DNA of 64,000 bases. Source: Lysobacter sp. cf310. GTDB taxonomy: Bacteria; Pseudomonadota; Gammaproteobacteria; Xanthomonadales; Xanthomonadaceae. Below, one piece after another: positions 16,980 through 26,281 of the stretch. The position numbers were made by a program, and so were the translations under genes. The notes beneath the pieces were generated by a model that had not been told where the DNA came from, did no database searches, and saw only the letters and a program-made list of their open reading frames with translations. Position 1 is the stretch's first letter; every line of letters begins with the position of its first letter. Location of the stretch: contig NZ_FOSS01000004.1 of the NCBI RefSeq assembly GCF_900114355.1, forward strand, positions 150,238 through 214,237. Reading direction: 5' to 3'.

Positions 16980-17742
16980 CCCGCGCGCGGCCGCTTCGGC
17001 CGAGGACGAGGCCGCCGCCGAGCCGCGCCTGCTCGATCATCTGATCGAACTGCGCGCGCGCCTGCTGCGCGCGGTGGTCGGCTTGCTGATCGTGTTCCTG
17101 GCGCTGATGCCGTTCGCCTCGGACATCTTCTCGCTGCTGGCCGGCCCGCTGCTGGGCAAGCTGCCGGAATCGGGCAAGCTGATCGCCGCCGATCCGGCCG
17201 GCGGTTTCTTCGTGCCGGTCAAGCTGGCGTTCTTCACCGCCCTGTTCGCGACCGTGCCCTGGCTGCTCTATCAGGCCTGGGCCTTCGTCGCGCCGGGCCT
17301 GTACAAGCGCGAGAAGCGCCTGGCCCTGCCCTTGCTGGCCTCGGCGGTCACGCTGTTCTACGCCGGCTGCGCCTTCGCCTATTTCCTGGTGCTGCCGGCG
17401 GTGTTCGGCTTCCTGGTCAAGTTCACCCCGTCCGTGGTCGCGATGACGCCGGACATCGGCAAGTACCTGGACTTCGTGCTGGTGATCTTCCTGGCCTTCG
17501 GCGCCAGCTTCGAGCTGCCGGTGGCGCTGGTGATCCTGGTCCTGCTGGGCTGGGTCACGCCGCAGCAGTTGCGCGAGGCGCGCGGCTACGCGGTGGTCGG
17601 CATCTTCGTGATCGCCGCCGTGATCACCCCGCCGGACGTGGTCTCGCAGCTGATGCTGGCGATCCCGATGTGCGTGCTCTATGAGCTGGGCATCGTCGCC
17701 GCCAGCTGGATCAAACCGCGCGAGCCGGAAGCCACGGGCTGA
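16966..17742 (+). CDS. tatC: Sec-independent translocase subunit TatC
   Basis: 258 residues with six membrane helices. Conserved features: LLDHLIELRARLLR at the N-terminus (the HLxELRxR signal-binding region), FFVPVKLAFFTALFATVPWLLYQAWAF with the family's P-x-x-x-YQ-x-W-x-F, APGLYKREK, and the later DIGKYLDFVLVIFLAFG. TatC recognises the twin-arginine motif. An Ala/Glu-rich N-terminal extension of about 20 residues precedes the core. The gene ends just before a REP hairpin. Confidence 0.97.
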   Translation: MSDADPRAAASAEDEAAAEPRLLDHLIELRARLLRAVVGLLIVFLALMPFASDIFSLLAGPLLGKLPESGKLIAADPAGGFFVPVKLAFFTALFATVPWLLYQAWAFVAPGLYKREKRLALPLLASAVTLFYAGCAFAYFLVLPAVFGFLVKFTPSVVAMTPDIGKYLDFVLVIFLAFGASFELPVALVILVLLGWVTPQQLREARGYAVVGIFVIAAVITPPDVVSQLMLAIPMCVLYELGIVAASWIKPREPEATG

Positions 17743-17783
17743 CCGGACTCGCGGCGCCGGTCGTCGCGACCGGTCGTGGTGGT

Positions 17784-17860
17784 GGCGCGGTCGCGGCTTG
17801 CGCCGCTCCTACCCCAGAGCGAAGCCCCCCTGTAGGAGCGGCGCAAGCCGCGACCGCGCC
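17784..17860. repeat. REP-like perfect inverted repeat with 29-base arms
   Basis: Arms 17784-17812 and 17832-17860 are exact reverse complements around a 19-base loop, and contain GTAGGAGCGGCGCAAGCCGC. It lies 41 bases after tatC on the way to the MFS gene. A transcript would fold into a very stable hairpin, able to end or stabilise the tat mRNA, though there is no T-tract. The motif is shared with the element at 13157. Confidence 0.85.
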
Positions 17861-18091
17861 ACCGCACTCCCGCCGAACCAGCGCTTCCCGACGCAAATCC
17901 GAGCGTAGCGGTCCCGCACTCGCGCCTTGTTTCAAATCCGCCAGATTCGGCAAAGAGCCTGCGCACCGCGCGTTCGCAGGCCCGCGCGCCTGCTCCGCAC
18001 CCGCCGACGGGACGCTGCGATGCACGCGCGCCGCTGACGCGTTTGCTGCGATGCACAATAATGCCCAGTCTCCTTCTTTTCGGACCCCGCC
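17861..18091. other. Remainder of the gap before the MFS gene
   Basis: After the REP hairpin, about 230 bases contain no coding frame with a start signal. The stretch near 18040-18075 (GCGATGCACAATAATG and CTCCTTCTTTTC) is less G+C-rich and is the likely promoter zone for the MFS gene, but no clear -35/-10 pair can be set. Confidence 0.4.
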
Positions 18092-19306
18092 ATGGCCGAT
18101 GCCGGCATACCGACGTCCCAGCCACTGTCGCCGCGCCAGATCGGTCTGATCCTGTTCGCGCTGGCGATGGGCGGCTTCGCCATCGGCACCAGCGAGTTCG
18201 TGGTGATGGGCCTGATGCCCGACATCGCGCGCGGCCTGGCGGTGACCGAGCCGCAGGTCGGCCATGTGATCAGCGCCTATGCGCTGGGCGTGGTGGTGGG
18301 CGCGCCGCTGCTGGCGATCCTGGGCGCGCGCCTGAGCAGACGTTCGCTGCTGCTGGCGCTGATGGCGTTCTATGCGTTGGGCAACGTCGCCAGCGCGTTG
18401 GCGCCGAACTATCCGACCATGCTGCTGTTCCGCTTCATCGCCGGCCTGCCGCACGGCGCCTACTTCGGCGTCGCCGCGCTGGTGGCCGCGGCGATCAGCC
18501 CGCCCGAGCAACGCGGCGTCGCGGTCAGCCGGCCGCTGCTGGGCCTGGCGATCGCGCTGCTGATCGGCAATCCCTTCGCGACCTGGCTGGGCCAGGTGCT
18601 GGATTGGCGCTATGCCTTCGGCCTGGTCACCGCGATCGCGGCGCTGACCGTGGTGCTGGTGGCGCGCTGGCTGCCGCCGGATCCGGCCGAGCCGCGTCAG
18701 GACCCGATCCGCGAACTGCGCGATTTCAATCGCGCGCCGGTGTGGCTGACCCTGGGCATAGGCGCGATCGGATTCGCCGGCATGTTCTGCGTGTTCGGCT
18801 ATCTGGCGCCGACCCTGATCCACGTCACCGGCGTGCCCGAGTCGTGGACGCCGTTCGCGCTGATCGCGTTCGGCATCGGCGGCATCCTGGGCAATCTCGC
18901 CGGCGGTTGGCTGTTCGACCGCCTGCAGTTCCGCGCCGCGGCGGCGGTGCTGCTGTGGTCGACCTTGCTGCTGCTGATCTTCCCGATCGCCGCGCAGTCG
19001 GTGTGGGCGGTGCTGCCGGCGGTGGTCGCGGTCGGCACCATGGGCGCGCTGGCGCCGGTGCTGCAGGCGCATCTGATGGACGTGGCGGCCGATGCCCAGA
19101 CCCTGGCCGCGGCCTCCAATCACTCCGCCTTCAACGCCGCCAACGCGCTAGGCCCCTGGCTGGGCGGCATGGCGATCACGGCCGGCTACGGTTGGACCTC
19201 GACCGGCTACATCGGCGCCGCGACCGCGGTGGCGGGCTTGCTGATCTATCTGTGGGCGCGCCGCGATCTGCGGCGCGCGGCGCCGTTGGAGTCGCCGGCG
19301 TGTTGA
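18092..19306 (+). CDS. MFS transporter, DHA1 (AraJ-like) drug or sugar efflux family
   Basis: 404 residues, about 12 membrane helices. The opening MGGFAIGTSEFVVMGLMPDIA is the signature of the AraJ/YdhP/Cmr group of DHA1 exporters, and RLSRRSLLLALMAFYALGN is the loop 2-3 motif A equivalent. PHGAYFGVAALVAAA is another subgroup hallmark. These are proton-coupled exporters of sugars or drugs; the substrate cannot be predicted. A long unsettled leader precedes the ATG and no regulator gene is adjacent. Confidence 0.88.
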   Translation: MADAGIPTSQPLSPRQIGLILFALAMGGFAIGTSEFVVMGLMPDIARGLAVTEPQVGHVISAYALGVVVGAPLLAILGARLSRRSLLLALMAFYALGNVASALAPNYPTMLLFRFIAGLPHGAYFGVAALVAAAISPPEQRGVAVSRPLLGLAIALLIGNPFATWLGQVLDWRYAFGLVTAIAALTVVLVARWLPPDPAEPRQDPIRELRDFNRAPVWLTLGIGAIGFAGMFCVFGYLAPTLIHVTGVPESWTPFALIAFGIGGILGNLAGGWLFDRLQFRAAAAVLLWSTLLLLIFPIAAQSVWAVLPAVVAVGTMGALAPVLQAHLMDVAADAQTLAAASNHSAFNAANALGPWLGGMAITAGYGWTSTGYIGAATAVAGLLIYLWARRDLRRAAPLESPAC

Positions 19307-19374
19307 TATTCGGTCGCGACGCGGCCGCTTAGCCGCGCCTCGGATGCCAGGATCGGAGCGTTGGCGGCCCGGCC

Positions 19375-20226
19375 TCAGGCTTCGATATGGCCGTCGCTGC
19401 CGGTGCCGGCCGACGCCGCCGGCAGGGGCGCTTCGCCGAGCAGACCGCGCCAAGCGTAGTACACCACGCCGCCCATCAGCGGCAGCATCACCGACATCAG
19501 CAGCAGCTGAGCGACGAACATCGCCGGCATCTGTCCGATCGCCAGCGCCAGCACGTACATCAGCAGATTGCAGGCCAGGCTCATCGCGAACACAGCGATG
19601 AACAGCAGCAGGGTCATCATCAGCAGCGCGCCGAGGTTGCGCATGCAGGCGCGGAAGCTGACCGCCATCGCCGCGAACGCGCCGCGCTCGGTGAACATCA
19701 CATCGGGGATCGCGAGGAAAGTGAACAAGCCCGCGACCAGGCCGACCACCAGCGCGACCAACAGCCAGCCCATCATCCGGCCCGCCGGCAGCTTCTGGGC
19801 GAGCTCGGGGTCGGGGTTGGTCTTCATCTGCTCCATCACTTGCGCGATGTGTTCCAGCTGCGCCGGACCGATCATCACCACCAGCAGCACCACCAGCACG
19901 GCCAGCGCGATCAGCTGCGGCAGCAGCATCGCCAGCAGACGGCCGCCGCGGCCTTCGCGCAGACCTTGCAGCAGGTGACCGGGCGCTGGGCTGCGGCCCT
20001 GGTCGACCTCGCGCGCAGCGTAGATCACACCGCCGAACAGGATCGGGCCCAGCACCGCCAGCACCAGGCTCATCCAGACCTGGCCGGTGAACGAGGCCAG
20101 CGCCGACAGCCCGCCCCAAATCAGGCCGAGTATGCTCAGTGCCACCGGCGCCTTGCGCAGCAGGGCGAAACCGCCGAGCACCCATTCCGCTCCGGCCGAG
20201 AGCGGTACCTTGCGAATCTGCGTCAT
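19375..20226 (-). CDS. BPSS1780-like multi-pass membrane protein
   Basis: 283 residues. ATG at 20226 is preceded by GGGGAACA as ribosome binding site. The N-terminal amphipathic start (IRKVPLSAGAEWVLGGFALL) followed by pairs of hydrophobic segments (SILGLIWGGLSALASF, LVLAVLGPILFGGVIYAAR, LLPQLIALAVLVVLLVVMIG, MMGWLLVALVVGLVAGLFTFLA and others) matches a conserved proteobacterial membrane-protein family with this length and no known function. The VxAGRGxxW-like opening and FGGVIYAAREVDQG are recalled features, so the family name is tentative. It may be in one leftward unit with the amidotransferase gene 64 bases upstream. Confidence 0.65.
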   Translation of the reverse strand: MTQIRKVPLSAGAEWVLGGFALLRKAPVALSILGLIWGGLSALASFTGQVWMSLVLAVLGPILFGGVIYAAREVDQGRSPAPGHLLQGLREGRGGRLLAMLLPQLIALAVLVVLLVVMIGPAQLEHIAQVMEQMKTNPDPELAQKLPAGRMMGWLLVALVVGLVAGLFTFLAIPDVMFTERGAFAAMAVSFRACMRNLGALLMMTLLLFIAVFAMSLACNLLMYVLALAIGQMPAMFVAQLLLMSVMLPLMGGVVYYAWRGLLGEAPLPAASAGTGSDGHIEA

Positions 20227-20290
20227 TCGGATCTGTTCCCCGGCCCTAGGGCCTGTAGTTGCCGCATGCGTTCGTATCGCCGGGACCGCT

Positions 20291-21019
20291 TCAGCGGCCG
20301 TGCAAGCCGCGCGCGTGATGCACGAACCGGCGCAGCACGCGGCGCGCGTGCGGCGTGGCGGTGATGTTGCCGGCGATGGTCTTCGGGCAATGCCCTTCGC
20401 GCTGCAGCGCGACCTTGCGCGCCTGCACGTAGCCGCGCATGTGGGTGGCGCTGAATTCGGGATGGAACTGCACGCCCCAGGCGCGATCGCCCCAGCGGAA
20501 CGCGTGGCAGGCGTCGTGCACCGAGCGCGCCAGCACGGTCGCGCCGTCGGGCGCGCGCAGCACGGTCTGCAGATGCGTGGCCTGGGCCTCGAAACGCGCG
20601 GGCAGGCCGCCGAACAGCGGATCCTCGCTGGCCTGCGCATGCAGCTCCAGCGCGATCGTGCCCATCTCGCGGCCTTGCGGGTGATCGCCGACTTCGCCGC
20701 CCAGCGCATGCGCGAGCAGCTGGTGGCCGTAGCAGATGCCCAGCAGCGGCATGCCGGCGTGCGCGGCGTCGCGCAGCCAGGCCGCGCTGCGCTCGCTCCA
20801 CTCGGCGCGGTCGGTGACCATGGCGCCGGAGCCGGTGACGATGGTGCCGGCGAAGCCCTCGCGCGTGGGCAGCGCCTCGCCGGCCTCGACGTTGACCGTC
20901 ACCGCCTCGTCGCGCTCCAGACCCGCGGCCACGCGGATCCAATGCGGAAAGCCGCGGTGGCGGCGCATCGTGGCGACCGGCTGACCGGTCTCGAGGATCA
21001 AGAAGGGGGCGCTGTTCAT
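20291..21019 (-). CDS. Class I glutamine amidotransferase-like protein
   Basis: 242 residues. It has the class I (Triad) amidotransferase layout: TIVTGSGAMVTDRAEW, nucleophile elbow LLGICYGHQLLAHALGG with catalytic Cys, and the His-x-Glu pair in WGVQFHPEFS. It belongs to the stand-alone GMP-synthase-glutaminase-like group (YbfI/GAT1-like), possibly acting on gamma-glutamyl compounds; the synthase partner is not adjacent. ATG at 21019 overlaps the stop of the GspE-type gene as ATGA, so translation is coupled. Confidence 0.88.
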   Translation of the reverse strand: MNSAPFLILETGQPVATMRRHRGFPHWIRVAAGLERDEAVTVNVEAGEALPTREGFAGTIVTGSGAMVTDRAEWSERSAAWLRDAAHAGMPLLGICYGHQLLAHALGGEVGDHPQGREMGTIALELHAQASEDPLFGGLPARFEAQATHLQTVLRAPDGATVLARSVHDACHAFRWGDRAWGVQFHPEFSATHMRGYVQARKVALQREGHCPKTIAGNITATPHARRVLRRFVHHARGLHGR

Positions 21020-22833
21020 TCCTGCGGGGGCAATACCGATACGACTTCGGGAATTGTAGTCAATCCCAAGGCCACCTTTTCGGCCGCGGCCACCCGCAGC
21101 GAACGCACGCCCTCGGCGGCGGCGGCGCGGTTGAACGCGGCCAGGTCCAGATCGGGCCGGATCATCCGGCGCAGGGCGGGCGTGATCGGCAGCAGTTCGT
21201 ACAGGCCGACCCGGCCCAGGTAGCCGGTGCGGCGGCATTCCAGGCAGCCGACCGGGGCCTGCGCGCCGGCGCCGGAGGGCGGCGCCTGGCCGAGGCCCAG
21301 CAGGGTCTGCCATTCGGCCTCGCCCAGGGGGCTGGGCCGCTTGCAGTGCGGGCACAGGGTGCGCACCAGGCGCTGCGCGAGCACGCCGTTGAGCGTGGAC
21401 GCGACCAGGTAATGCGGCACGCCCAAGTCGAGCAGGCGGGTGATCGCCGAGGCGGCGTCGTTGGTGTGCAGGGTCGACAACACCAGGTGGCCGGTCAGCG
21501 CGGCCTGCACCGCCATCTGCGCGGTCTCCAGGTCGCGGATCTCGCCGATCATGATGATGTCGGGATCCTGGCGCAGCAGGGTGCGCACGCCGCTGGCGAA
21601 GTCCAGGTCGATCGACGGCTGCACCTGCATCTGGTTGAACTCGGGCGCGATCATTTCGATCGGGTCCTCGACGCTGCAGACGTTCACGTCCGGCGTCGCC
21701 AGCTGCTTGAGGGTGGAATACAGGGTGGTGGTCTTGCCCGAGCCGGTCGGCCCGGTGACCAGCACGATGCCGTGCGGGCGCTGCACCAGGTCGTTCCAGC
21801 CGGCCGATTCCTGGGCGCTGAAACCCAGTTGGTCGATCGACTTGAGCGCGGTGTCGGGATCGAACAAACGCGCCACGCACTTCTCGCCGAACGCGGTGGG
21901 CATGGTCGACAGACGCATTTCGACCTCGCGCCCGCCCGGCGAGCGCGTCTTGATGCGGCCGTCCTGCGGGCGCCGGCGCTCGGCCAGGTCCATGCGGCCC
22001 AGCACCTTGATGCGGCTGACCACCGCGTTCATCACCGGCGGCGGCATCTCGAACACCTTGTGCATCACGCCGTCGATGCGGAACCGCACCCGGCCGATGT
22101 CGCGGCGCGGTTCCAGATGGATGTCGGACGCGCGCTGCTCGTTGGCGTACTGCAGCAGCCAATCGACGATGTGGACGATGTGGTGGTCGTCGGCGCCGAC
22201 CTCGCCGACCCGGCCCAGCTCGACCAGCTGCTCGAAGCTGGGCATGCCGGTGTTCTGTTCGCGATTGCCGTCGCGGGCGCCGCGCACCGAGCGCGTCACC
22301 CCGAAGAACTCCATGGTGTAGCGGTGCAGGTCCAGCGGATTGACCACCGCCAGCTCGATCTCGCGCCGGGTCAGGTGGCGCACGTCGGGCAGCCAGTCCA
22401 GGTCGTTGGGCTCGCTGGTGGCGATCAGCACGCGGTCGGCGCTCACCGCCAGCGGCAGAATCCGGTGCCGGCGCGCATACGCATGCGAGACCACCGCGGT
22501 CGCGGCCGGCACGTCCACGCGGGTCGGGTCGATGCGCAGGTAGCGCAGGCCGGTGACCTGGGCCAGCCACTCGCTCAGCCGCTCCAGGCCCAGATCGGTG
22601 CCCGGGGTCTGGCCGGAGGCGAGCTTGAGGTTGGCGATCAGGACCAGCGGGTGGACGTCGCTGGCGTGGCGGGCGCCGGCCGGCAGCTGCACGCGCTTGA
22701 CGTCGTCCGGGCCGATCAGGCCGTCCTCGGCCAGGGCCGCGGCCACGCGTTCCAGGCTCAACCGGCCCGGCGGCAGACGCGGCGCGCCGCGACCGGGCGC
22801 GGCCGTGGATTCGGAACCTTGCCGATATTCCAC
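21016..22833 (-). CDS. GspE/PilB-type secretion ATPase, stand-alone
   Basis: 605 residues from GTG at 22833 with AGGAG 11 bases upstream. Domains in order: an N-terminal GspE_N/MshEN-like region, then the ATPase with SDIHLEPR, Walker [11 protein letters not shown] (about 361-370), the Asp box EDPIEM, Walker [14 protein letters not shown], the His box [14 protein letters not shown], and the tetra-cysteine zinc loop CPHCKR...CLECRRTGY. These ATPases energise type II secretion or type IV pilus assembly. No other gsp or pil gene is next to it here; it is instead coupled to a glutamine amidotransferase, and diverges from glyQ. Confidence 0.9.
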   Translation of the reverse strand: MEYRQGSESTAAPGRGAPRLPPGRLSLERVAAALAEDGLIGPDDVKRVQLPAGARHASDVHPLVLIANLKLASGQTPGTDLGLERLSEWLAQVTGLRYLRIDPTRVDVPAATAVVSHAYARRHRILPLAVSADRVLIATSEPNDLDWLPDVRHLTRREIELAVVNPLDLHRYTMEFFGVTRSVRGARDGNREQNTGMPSFEQLVELGRVGEVGADDHHIVHIVDWLLQYANEQRASDIHLEPRRDIGRVRFRIDGVMHKVFEMPPPVMNAVVSRIKVLGRMDLAERRRPQDGRIKTRSPGGREVEMRLSTMPTAFGEKCVARLFDPDTALKSIDQLGFSAQESAGWNDLVQRPHGIVLVTGPTGSGKTTTLYSTLKQLATPDVNVCSVEDPIEMIAPEFNQMQVQPSIDLDFASGVRTLLRQDPDIIMIGEIRDLETAQMAVQAALTGHLVLSTLHTNDAASAITRLLDLGVPHYLVASTLNGVLAQRLVRTLCPHCKRPSPLGEAEWQTLLGLGQAPPSGAGAQAPVGCLECRRTGYLGRVGLYELLPITPALRRMIRPDLDLAAFNRAAAAEGVRSLRVAAAEKVALGLTTIPEVVSVLPPQE

Positions 22834-22853
22834 CGGGTACCGCTCCTGCCTGC

Positions 22854-22882
22854 TCAGACATCATGGGGGCGGCCGCTATACT
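22854..22882 (+). promoter_or_regulatory. Candidate sigma-70-type promoter of glyQS
   Basis: TATACT at 22877-22882 is a good -10 box. TCAGAC, 17 bases upstream, is a poor -35. The start of glyQ is 30 bases downstream. It lies in the 79-base gap shared with the divergent secretion-ATPase gene. Confidence 0.45.
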
Positions 22883-22912
22883 AGCGCGCCCCGTGCAGGG
22901 CACTCTTTGAAC

Positions 22913-23854
22913 ATGTCTGCGAAATCGCCAGCGACAGGGACGAACGCACCCACGTTCCAGCAGCTCATCCAGCGCCTGAACGCCTATTGGGCCGATCAGG
23001 GCTGCGTGCTGATCCAGCCTCTCGACCTGGAAGTCGGTGCCGGCACCTTCCATCCGGCCACGTTCCTGCGCGCGCTGGGCCCGGAGCCGTGGAATGCGGC
23101 CTACGTGCAGCCCTGCCGCCGTCCCACCGACGGCCGCTACGGCGAAAACCCCAACCGCCTGCAGCGCTACTACCAGTACCAGGTGGCGATGAAGCCCAGC
23201 CCCGACAACATCGTCGAGCTGTACTTCGATTCGCTCAAGGCGCTGGGCGTGGATCCGCTGGTGCACGACCTGCGCCTGGTCGAGGACAACTGGGAATCGC
23301 CGACGCTGGGCGCCTGGGGCCTGGGCTGGGAAGTCTGGCTCAACGGCATGGAAGTGACCCAGTTCACGTATTTCCAGCAGGCCGGCGGCCTGGAGTGCCG
23401 GCCGGTGCTGGGCGAGATCACCTACGGTCTCGAGCGCCTGTGCATGTATTTGCAGAACGTCGACAACGTGTTCGACCTGGTGTGGACCTACGGGCCGGAT
23501 GGCACGCCGGTGACCTACCGCGACGTCTATCACCAGAACGAAGTCGAACAAAGCGCCTACAACTTCGAGCATGCCGACGTGGCCGAACTGTTCCACCGCT
23601 TCGACGCCTGCGAGCGCGAGGCGCTGAAGCTGATCGAACTCGGCCTGCCGCTGCCGGCCTACGACCAGGTCTGCAAGGCCAGCCATTCCTTCAACCTGCT
23701 CGATGCGCGCCGCGCGATCAGCGTGACCGAACGCCAGCGCTACATCCTGCGCGTGCGCCGCATCGCTCAGGGCGTGGCCGAGGCCTATCACGCGCAACGC
23801 GAGAAGCTGGGCTTCCCCGGCTTGAAGCGCGCCGATGCGCAGGAGGCCGCGTGA
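22913..23854 (+). CDS. glyQ: Glycyl-tRNA synthetase alpha subunit GlyQ
   Basis: 313 residues, normal for the alpha chain of the bacterial heterotetrameric (alpha2beta2) glycyl-tRNA synthetase. The class II catalytic core is present: [62 protein letters not shown] and the [17 protein letters not shown] block. It activates glycine and, together with GlyS, charges tRNA-Gly. Its TGA overlaps the glyS ATG by one base (TGATG), with AGGAGG just before. Confidence 0.98.
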   Translation: MSAKSPATGTNAPTFQQLIQRLNAYWADQGCVLIQPLDLEVGAGTFHPATFLRALGPEPWNAAYVQPCRRPTDGRYGENPNRLQRYYQYQVAMKPSPDNIVELYFDSLKALGVDPLVHDLRLVEDNWESPTLGAWGLGWEVWLNGMEVTQFTYFQQAGGLECRPVLGEITYGLERLCMYLQNVDNVFDLVWTYGPDGTPVTYRDVYHQNEVEQSAYNFEHADVAELFHRFDACEREALKLIELGLPLPAYDQVCKASHSFNLLDARRAISVTERQRYILRVRRIAQGVAEAYHAQREKLGFPGLKRADAQEAA

Positions 23855-26007
23855 TGTCCGACGCCACCTCCCTGCAGCCGCTGCTGATCGAGCTGGGCAC
23901 CGAGGAACTGCCGGTCAAGGCCCTGCCCGGTCTGGCCCAGGCCTTCTTCGACGGCGTCATCGACGGCCTGGCCAAGCGCGGCATCGCCTTCGACCGCGAC
24001 GGCGCCAAACCGCTGTACACCCCGCGCCGCCTGGCCGTGCTGCTGCCCGGCGTCGCCGTCGAGCAGCCCGAGCAGAAGTCGGAAGTGCTGGGCCCCTATC
24101 TCAACATCGCCCTCGACGCCGACGGCCAGCCGACCAAGGCCCTGCAGGGCTTCGCCGCCAAGGCTGGCATCGACTGGACGCAGCTGGAGAAGACCAGCGA
24201 CAACAAGGGCGAGCGTTTCGTCCACCGCGCCACCAAGCCCGGCGCGCAGACCCGCGACCTGCTGCAGGACGTGATCCGCGACGCGCTCATCGCCATGCCG
24301 ATTCCCAAGCCGATGCGCTGGGGCGATCACGACTACGGCTTCGCGCGTCCCGCGCATTGGCTGGTCGTGCTGCTGGGCAAGGACGTGGTCGAGGCCGAAG
24401 TGCTGGGCGTGCGCAGCGACCGCATGAGCCGCGGCCACCGCTTCATGCACGACAAGCCGGTGTGGTTCAGCACCCCGACCGACTATGTCGAGTTCCTGCG
24501 CGGCGCCAAGGTGCTGGTCGATCCGGACGAGCGCCGCGAGCGCATCGTGCTGGAAGTGCAGAGCGCCGCTCATGCCCACGGCGGCAGCGCGCGCATCGAC
24601 GACGGTATCCTGGAAGAGGTCAACGGCCTGACCGAATGGCCCAAGGCGATCGCCTGCGGCTTCGAGGCCGAGTTCCTGGCGGTGCCGCAGGAAGCGCTGA
24701 TCGCGACCATGGAAGCGAACCAGAAGTTCTTCCCGGTGCTGGACGCGAGCGGCAAGCTCAGCGAGCGCTTCGTCGGCATCGCCAACATCGAAAGCCGCGA
24801 CGAGTCGGAAGTGCGCAAGGGCTACGAGCGGGTGATCCGTCCGCGCTTCGCCGACGCCAAGTTCTTCTTCGTCGAGGACATGAAGCAAGGCCTGGCCTCG
24901 ATGAACGAAGGCCTGAAGACGGTCAAGTACCAGGACAAGCTGGGCACCGTCGCCGACAAGGTCGCGCGCGTGGCCGCGCTGGCCGAAGCGGTGGCCGAGG
25001 CTGCGGGCGTGGATCCCCAGCTCGCGCGCCGCGCGGCGGAACTGTCCAAGGCCGACTTGCAGTCGCGCCTGGTCAACGAGTTCCCGGAGCTGCAGGGCAT
25101 CGCCGGTCGCTACTACGCCGCGGTCGAGAACCAACCGCTGGAACTGGCCGCCGCGCTCGACGAAGCCTACATGCCGCGCTACGCCGGCGACGCGATCGCG
25201 CCGTCCAAGCTGGGCCAGGTGCTGGCGATCGCCGAGCGCCTGGACACGCTGGCCGGCGGCTTCGCCGCGGGCCTCAAGCCGACCGGCAACAAGGACCCGT
25301 TCGCGCTGCGGCGCAATGCCTTGGCGCTGGCACGCACGCTGATCGAGGGCGTGCTCGACCTGGACCTGCTGCGCTCGCTGGACAGCGGCCACAACGCCGC
25401 GGCCGAAGCGATCGCGCGCAACGAGCTGCTGAGCAAGGACGACGGCAAGCGCAGCGGCGCGCCCAAAAGCGACGCGCGCAGCGCCGCCGAACAGATCGCC
25501 GAGCTGCAGGACTTCGTCTACGACCGTCTGCGCGGCTACTACGCCGACCAGGGCGTGCCCGCGCAGCAATTCGAAGCGGTGTCGGCGCTGCGCCTGGGTT
25601 CGCTGGTCGATCTCGACCGTCGCCTCAAGGCCATCGCCGAATTCGCCAAGCTGCCCGAAGCCGAAGCCCTGGCCGCGGCCAACAAGCGCATCCGCAACAT
25701 CCTCAAGAAGGTCGAAGGCGAGCTGCCGACCGCGATCGATCCGGCGCTGTTCGCCGAGAACGCCGAACGCGAGCTGGCCGAAGCGGTGGACGCCGCCGTC
25801 GCCGACACCGATCCGCTGCTCGCGCAGCGCGACTACGTCGCCGTGCTCGGCCGCCTCGCGCGCCTGCGCCCGCAGGTGGACGCGTTCTTCGATGGCGTGA
25901 TGGTCAACGTCGACGATCCGGCCGTGCGCAACAATCGCCTGGCCCTGCTCAAGCGTCTGTCGGACCGCCTCGGCAGCGTCGCGGCGATCGAGCATCTGTC
26001 GATCTGA
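23854..26007 (+). CDS. glyS: Glycyl-tRNA synthetase beta subunit GlyS
   Basis: 717 residues. GlyS binds tRNA-Gly and holds HD-type and anticodon-binding regions of the tetramer. Family features: [16 protein letters not shown] at the N-terminus, [20 protein letters not shown], the conserved [10 protein letters not shown] block, [16 protein letters not shown], and [21 protein letters not shown]. The ribosome binding site AGGAGG (23841-23846) lies inside glyQ, and the ATG overlaps the glyQ stop (TGATG). Confidence 0.98.
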   Translation: MSDATSLQPLLIELGTEELPVKALPGLAQAFFDGVIDGLAKRGIAFDRDGAKPLYTPRRLAVLLPGVAVEQPEQKSEVLGPYLNIALDADGQPTKALQGFAAKAGIDWTQLEKTSDNKGERFVHRATKPGAQTRDLLQDVIRDALIAMPIPKPMRWGDHDYGFARPAHWLVVLLGKDVVEAEVLGVRSDRMSRGHRFMHDKPVWFSTPTDYVEFLRGAKVLVDPDERRERIVLEVQSAAHAHGGSARIDDGILEEVNGLTEWPKAIACGFEAEFLAVPQEALIATMEANQKFFPVLDASGKLSERFVGIANIESRDESEVRKGYERVIRPRFADAKFFFVEDMKQGLASMNEGLKTVKYQDKLGTVADKVARVAALAEAVAEAAGVDPQLARRAAELSKADLQSRLVNEFPELQGIAGRYYAAVENQPLELAAALDEAYMPRYAGDAIAPSKLGQVLAIAERLDTLAGGFAAGLKPTGNKDPFALRRNALALARTLIEGVLDLDLLRSLDSGHNAAAEAIARNELLSKDDGKRSGAPKSDARSAAEQIAELQDFVYDRLRGYYADQGVPAQQFEAVSALRLGSLVDLDRRLKAIAEFAKLPEAEALAAANKRIRNILKKVEGELPTAIDPALFAENAERELAEAVDAAVADTDPLLAQRDYVAVLGRLARLRPQVDAFFDGVMVNVDDPAVRNNRLALLKRLSDRLGSVAAIEHLSI

Positions 26008-26041
26008 ATCGCAACCGCGCTGAGCCACGCGCCGCGCTGCT

Positions 26042-26158
26042 GCCCCCTTGGAAAAAGGTGGCAGCGGGCGCGTAGCCCGCGCAGGGGATTCGCTGTTGCT
26101 GGTGCTCTGACGCTTAGAAGCAAATCCCCCCTCGCCCCCTTTTCCAAAGGGGGAAGCA
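26042..26158. repeat. Imperfect inverted repeat, MITE-like
   Basis: The outer parts are related inverted sequences: CCCCCTTGGAAAAAGG near 26043-26058 and CCCCCTTTTCCAAAGGGGG near 26133-26151. The 75-base interior is unrelated and non-coding. It occupies most of the gap after glyS. The arrangement resembles the dispersed palindromic elements of this group of bacteria, but differs in sequence from the copies at 11742. Confidence 0.55.
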
Positions 26159-26269
26159 AAATGCAAAGGGGTGTAGGTATGCATTCGATACGCCTGCACA
26201 TTGCATCACGCGCGCTTAACACGATGCTCGGCCGCCACGCGCGCGCAAGCAATGCCCGTCTTCGTTGGT

Positions 26270-26281
26270 TATCCTGCCCGC
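26270..26281 (+). promoter_or_regulatory. Possible -10 box giving a leaderless tamA mRNA
   Basis: TATCCT (26270-26275) lies exactly 6 bases before the ATG at 26282. This would place the transcription start at or beside the A of the start codon. No Shine-Dalgarno sequence is present and no good -35 is seen. Confidence 0.4.

Noticed and set aside
20291-23797. One apparent 1168-codon leftward frame
   Set aside because: It joins the amidotransferase frame to out-of-frame readings of the secretion ATPase and antisense glyQ. Real starts with domain support lie inside it at 21019 and 22833.
22987-26007. A 1006-codon frame containing GlyS
   Set aside because: Its first ~290 residues are an out-of-frame reading of glyQ. 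GlyS starts at 23854 with AGGAGG and a TGATG overlap.
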